Below, in pieces: positions 23,144-24,425 of a stretch of 24,425 bases of DNA. Under the pieces are notes generated by a model. That model made no database searches. It was given only the letters and a program-made list of their open reading frames with translations, and had not been told where the DNA came from. The stretch is from the NCBI GenBank assembly GCA_017560305.1, contig JAFYOF010000159.1, positions 1 to 24,425 on the forward strand, written 5' to 3'. Numbering within the stretch: the stretch's first letter is position 1; the number at the start of each line of letters is the position of its first letter. The translations under genes were made by a program, and so were the position numbers. The DNA comes from Alistipes sp. GTDB taxonomy: Bacteria > Bacteroidota > Bacteroidia > Bacteroidales > Rikenellaceae.

Positions 23144-24373
23144 ATGACCTTAAAATGGGGTTATAAGCGAGCGTTTCTGCGTTGCGCCCTGCTCTTTGTG
23201 GTGGGCGCAGCGTTGCAGCTTGCGCTCGGTGATTTCGATAATAAGTTCCTGCGCTATCCGTGGGGACTTATTTTCGCTATCAACTATCTTTATCTGCTGC
23301 TGCTTGTGTATGTGCAGTCGGCAAAATGGAGTTGGCTGAAGCAGCTTTATGATGGCTATGCGAGCGTATCGTCGCTGGCGTCGCTCATCGTGCTGACAAT
23401 TATATTTGGCTTCACGCGTCAGGACCCTGCGACGCAGGGCGTAGTGGGTGCGTTGGGCTTTTCGCGAATGACATCTTCTTGGATTTTTATCATCTTTCTT
23501 ACCTACTTTGTGACCACGCTGGGCATCACAACGATGCGTGACCTGCACCATTGGCGCAAGATGCGTATGGCTACGCTGCTGTCGCACACCGCGGTGTTCG
23601 TTGCGTTGGCGGCGGCAATGTTTGGCTCGGCGGACAAGGAGAGGGTGACCGTAAATCTTGCTCTTGACAGGATGACCTACGAGGGTGTGACAAGGGATGG
23701 CGAGCCTTATGAGTTGCCTTTCGCATTGACCCTCAAGGAGTTTAAGATGGAGGAGTATCCCGCTAAACTATATCTGCTTGATACAAAGAACGAAACATCA
23801 TCCGAGGAGTTTCTCTTGGTTGAAAGAGAGGGCGCAACGGCGAACATCGGAGGATGGGATTTGAGGGTGAAGCAGAGTCTGGAGATGGGTGCGCGTATGC
23901 CCGATAGTGAGGAGTTTCGCGAGATGAAGCACATCGGTGCTGTGCCCGCCGTGAAGGTCGAGGCGGAGAATGCGGCGACGGGCGAACGATATGAGGGCTG
24001 GGTGAGTTGCGGTTCGCATATCTTTGAACCAGCGTACCTTTGGTTAGGCGACCGCTATGCGGTGGCGATGCCACGCCGTGAGGCGAAGCACTACCTGTCG
24101 CGTCTGGAGATTATGGATGGCGAGGGCGAGTCGTGGCGCGAGAATATCGAGGTGAATAAGCCCGCTCGAATAGGCTCGTGGAGAATATATCAGGTGGGTT
24201 ATGACACGCAGCGCGGACGCTGGAGTTCATCGAGCGTGGTGGAGTGTGTGCGTGATGGCTGGTGGAGTGTGGTGCGTGTGGCGCTATGGTTAATCCTTGC
24301 GGCGAGTCTGGTGATGTTCCTCACCGCTGGCGGCAGACGATTGGTAACAAAGCATAAGGAGGAGAAGCGATGA
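23144..24373 (+). CDS. resB: ResB/Ccs1-like cytochrome c biogenesis protein
   Basis: The 409-residue membrane protein is the ResB half of the system II haem-delivery complex, which attaches haem to CxxCH motifs outside the cytoplasm. Hydrophobic helices are seen at about 13-28, 41-58, 75-90, 111-128 and 142-160, with a last one near 375-395. A large extracytoplasmic beta-rich domain lies between the last two, as in ResB. HH at 135-136 and H148 are candidate haem-handling histidines. The sequence between 165 and 370 is divergent from plastid Ccs1, as usual in Bacteroidetes. The stop overlaps the start of the next gene (ATGA). It would mature the tetraheme cytochrome upstream. Confidence 0.82.
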   Translation: MTLKWGYKRAFLRCALLFVVGAALQLALGDFDNKFLRYPWGLIFAINYLYLLLLVYVQSAKWSWLKQLYDGYASVSSLASLIVLTIIFGFTRQDPATQGVVGALGFSRMTSSWIFIIFLTYFVTTLGITTMRDLHHWRKMRMATLLSHTAVFVALAAAMFGSADKERVTVNLALDRMTYEGVTRDGEPYELPFALTLKEFKMEEYPAKLYLLDTKNETSSEEFLLVEREGATANIGGWDLRVKQSLEMGARMPDSEEFREMKHIGAVPAVKVEAENAATGERYEGWVSCGSHIFEPAYLWLGDRYAVAMPRREAKHYLSRLEIMDGEGESWRENIEVNKPARIGSWRIYQVGYDTQRGRWSSSSVVECVRDGWWSVVRVALWLILAASLVMFLTAGGRRLVTKHKEEKR

Positions 24374-24425
24374 GTTGGGAGCATTTGATATGGTTTGCGG
24401 CTGCGGCTGCGATGTGTTGGGTGAC
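24370..24425 (+). CDS. ccsA: Start of CcsA/ResC-like cytochrome c biogenesis protein (partial)
   Basis: Only the first 18 codons lie in the window: MSWEHLIWFAAAAAMCWV, a start followed at once by a membrane helix. The ATGA overlap with resB and the invariable ResB-CcsA pairing in system II support CcsA, which carries the WWD haem-handling domain. The identity rests on context, as no CcsA motif is yet visible. Confidence 0.6.
   Translation, partial: MSWEHLIWFAAAAAMCWV

Overview
The window looks like part of a chromosome from a Bacteroidales bacterium, possibly Alistipes-like (Rikenellaceae); the genus is a guess from composition and gene content. Several intergenic gaps carry the Bacteroidetes-type promoter (TTTG, 19-20 nt, TAnnTTTG). 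Start codons lack good Shine-Dalgarno sequences. Lipoprotein leaders and outer-membrane barrel proteins are frequent. No tRNA, rRNA, CRISPR array, transposase or phage gene was seen.

Left part (1-8900, all +): the 3' end of sufD and complete sufS (Fe-S cluster assembly), thymidylate kinase, and a DoxX/MauE-like membrane protein with a degenerate thioredoxin-like tail. A strong hairpin follows, then a three-gene tripartite efflux pump: periplasmic adaptor lipoprotein, RND permease and TolC-like outer-membrane channel. A bidirectional terminator separates the pump from fabD on the minus strand.

Middle (8900-14980): fabD and a ROK-family repressor diverge from a 377-bp AT-rich gap with a recognisable promoter for each. 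The ROK gene is followed by a GNAT acetyltransferase and an orphan lipoprotein. A second bidirectional terminator meets a minus-strand small outer-membrane barrel protein. Beyond it is a minus-strand rmuC plus short pyrophosphatase-like pair with overlapping ends.

Right part (14980-24425, all +): a secreted GH36 alpha-galactosidase-like enzyme, a cytoplasmic Gfo/Idh/MocA dehydrogenase, and then the most interesting cluster. That cluster holds a membrane-anchored tetraheme NapC/NrfH-type cytochrome fused to a formylglycine-generating-enzyme-like domain; an exported Gfo/Idh/MocA oxidoreductase lipoprotein; a WbuC-like cupin; an exported TIM-barrel sugar epimerase/lyase-like lipoprotein; ResB; and the start of CcsA. 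ResB and CcsA are the system II cytochrome c maturation machinery. No catalytic nitrite reductase (NrfA) is present where one might expect it.

Working hypothesis (inference): the right-hand cluster is an envelope-located sugar-oxidation module. An exported dehydrogenase and an exported TIM-barrel enzyme would act on glycosides, possibly through 3-keto intermediates, and a tetraheme cytochrome would exchange electrons with the quinone pool. The neighbouring alpha-galactosidase and cytoplasmic dehydrogenase may share substrates with it.
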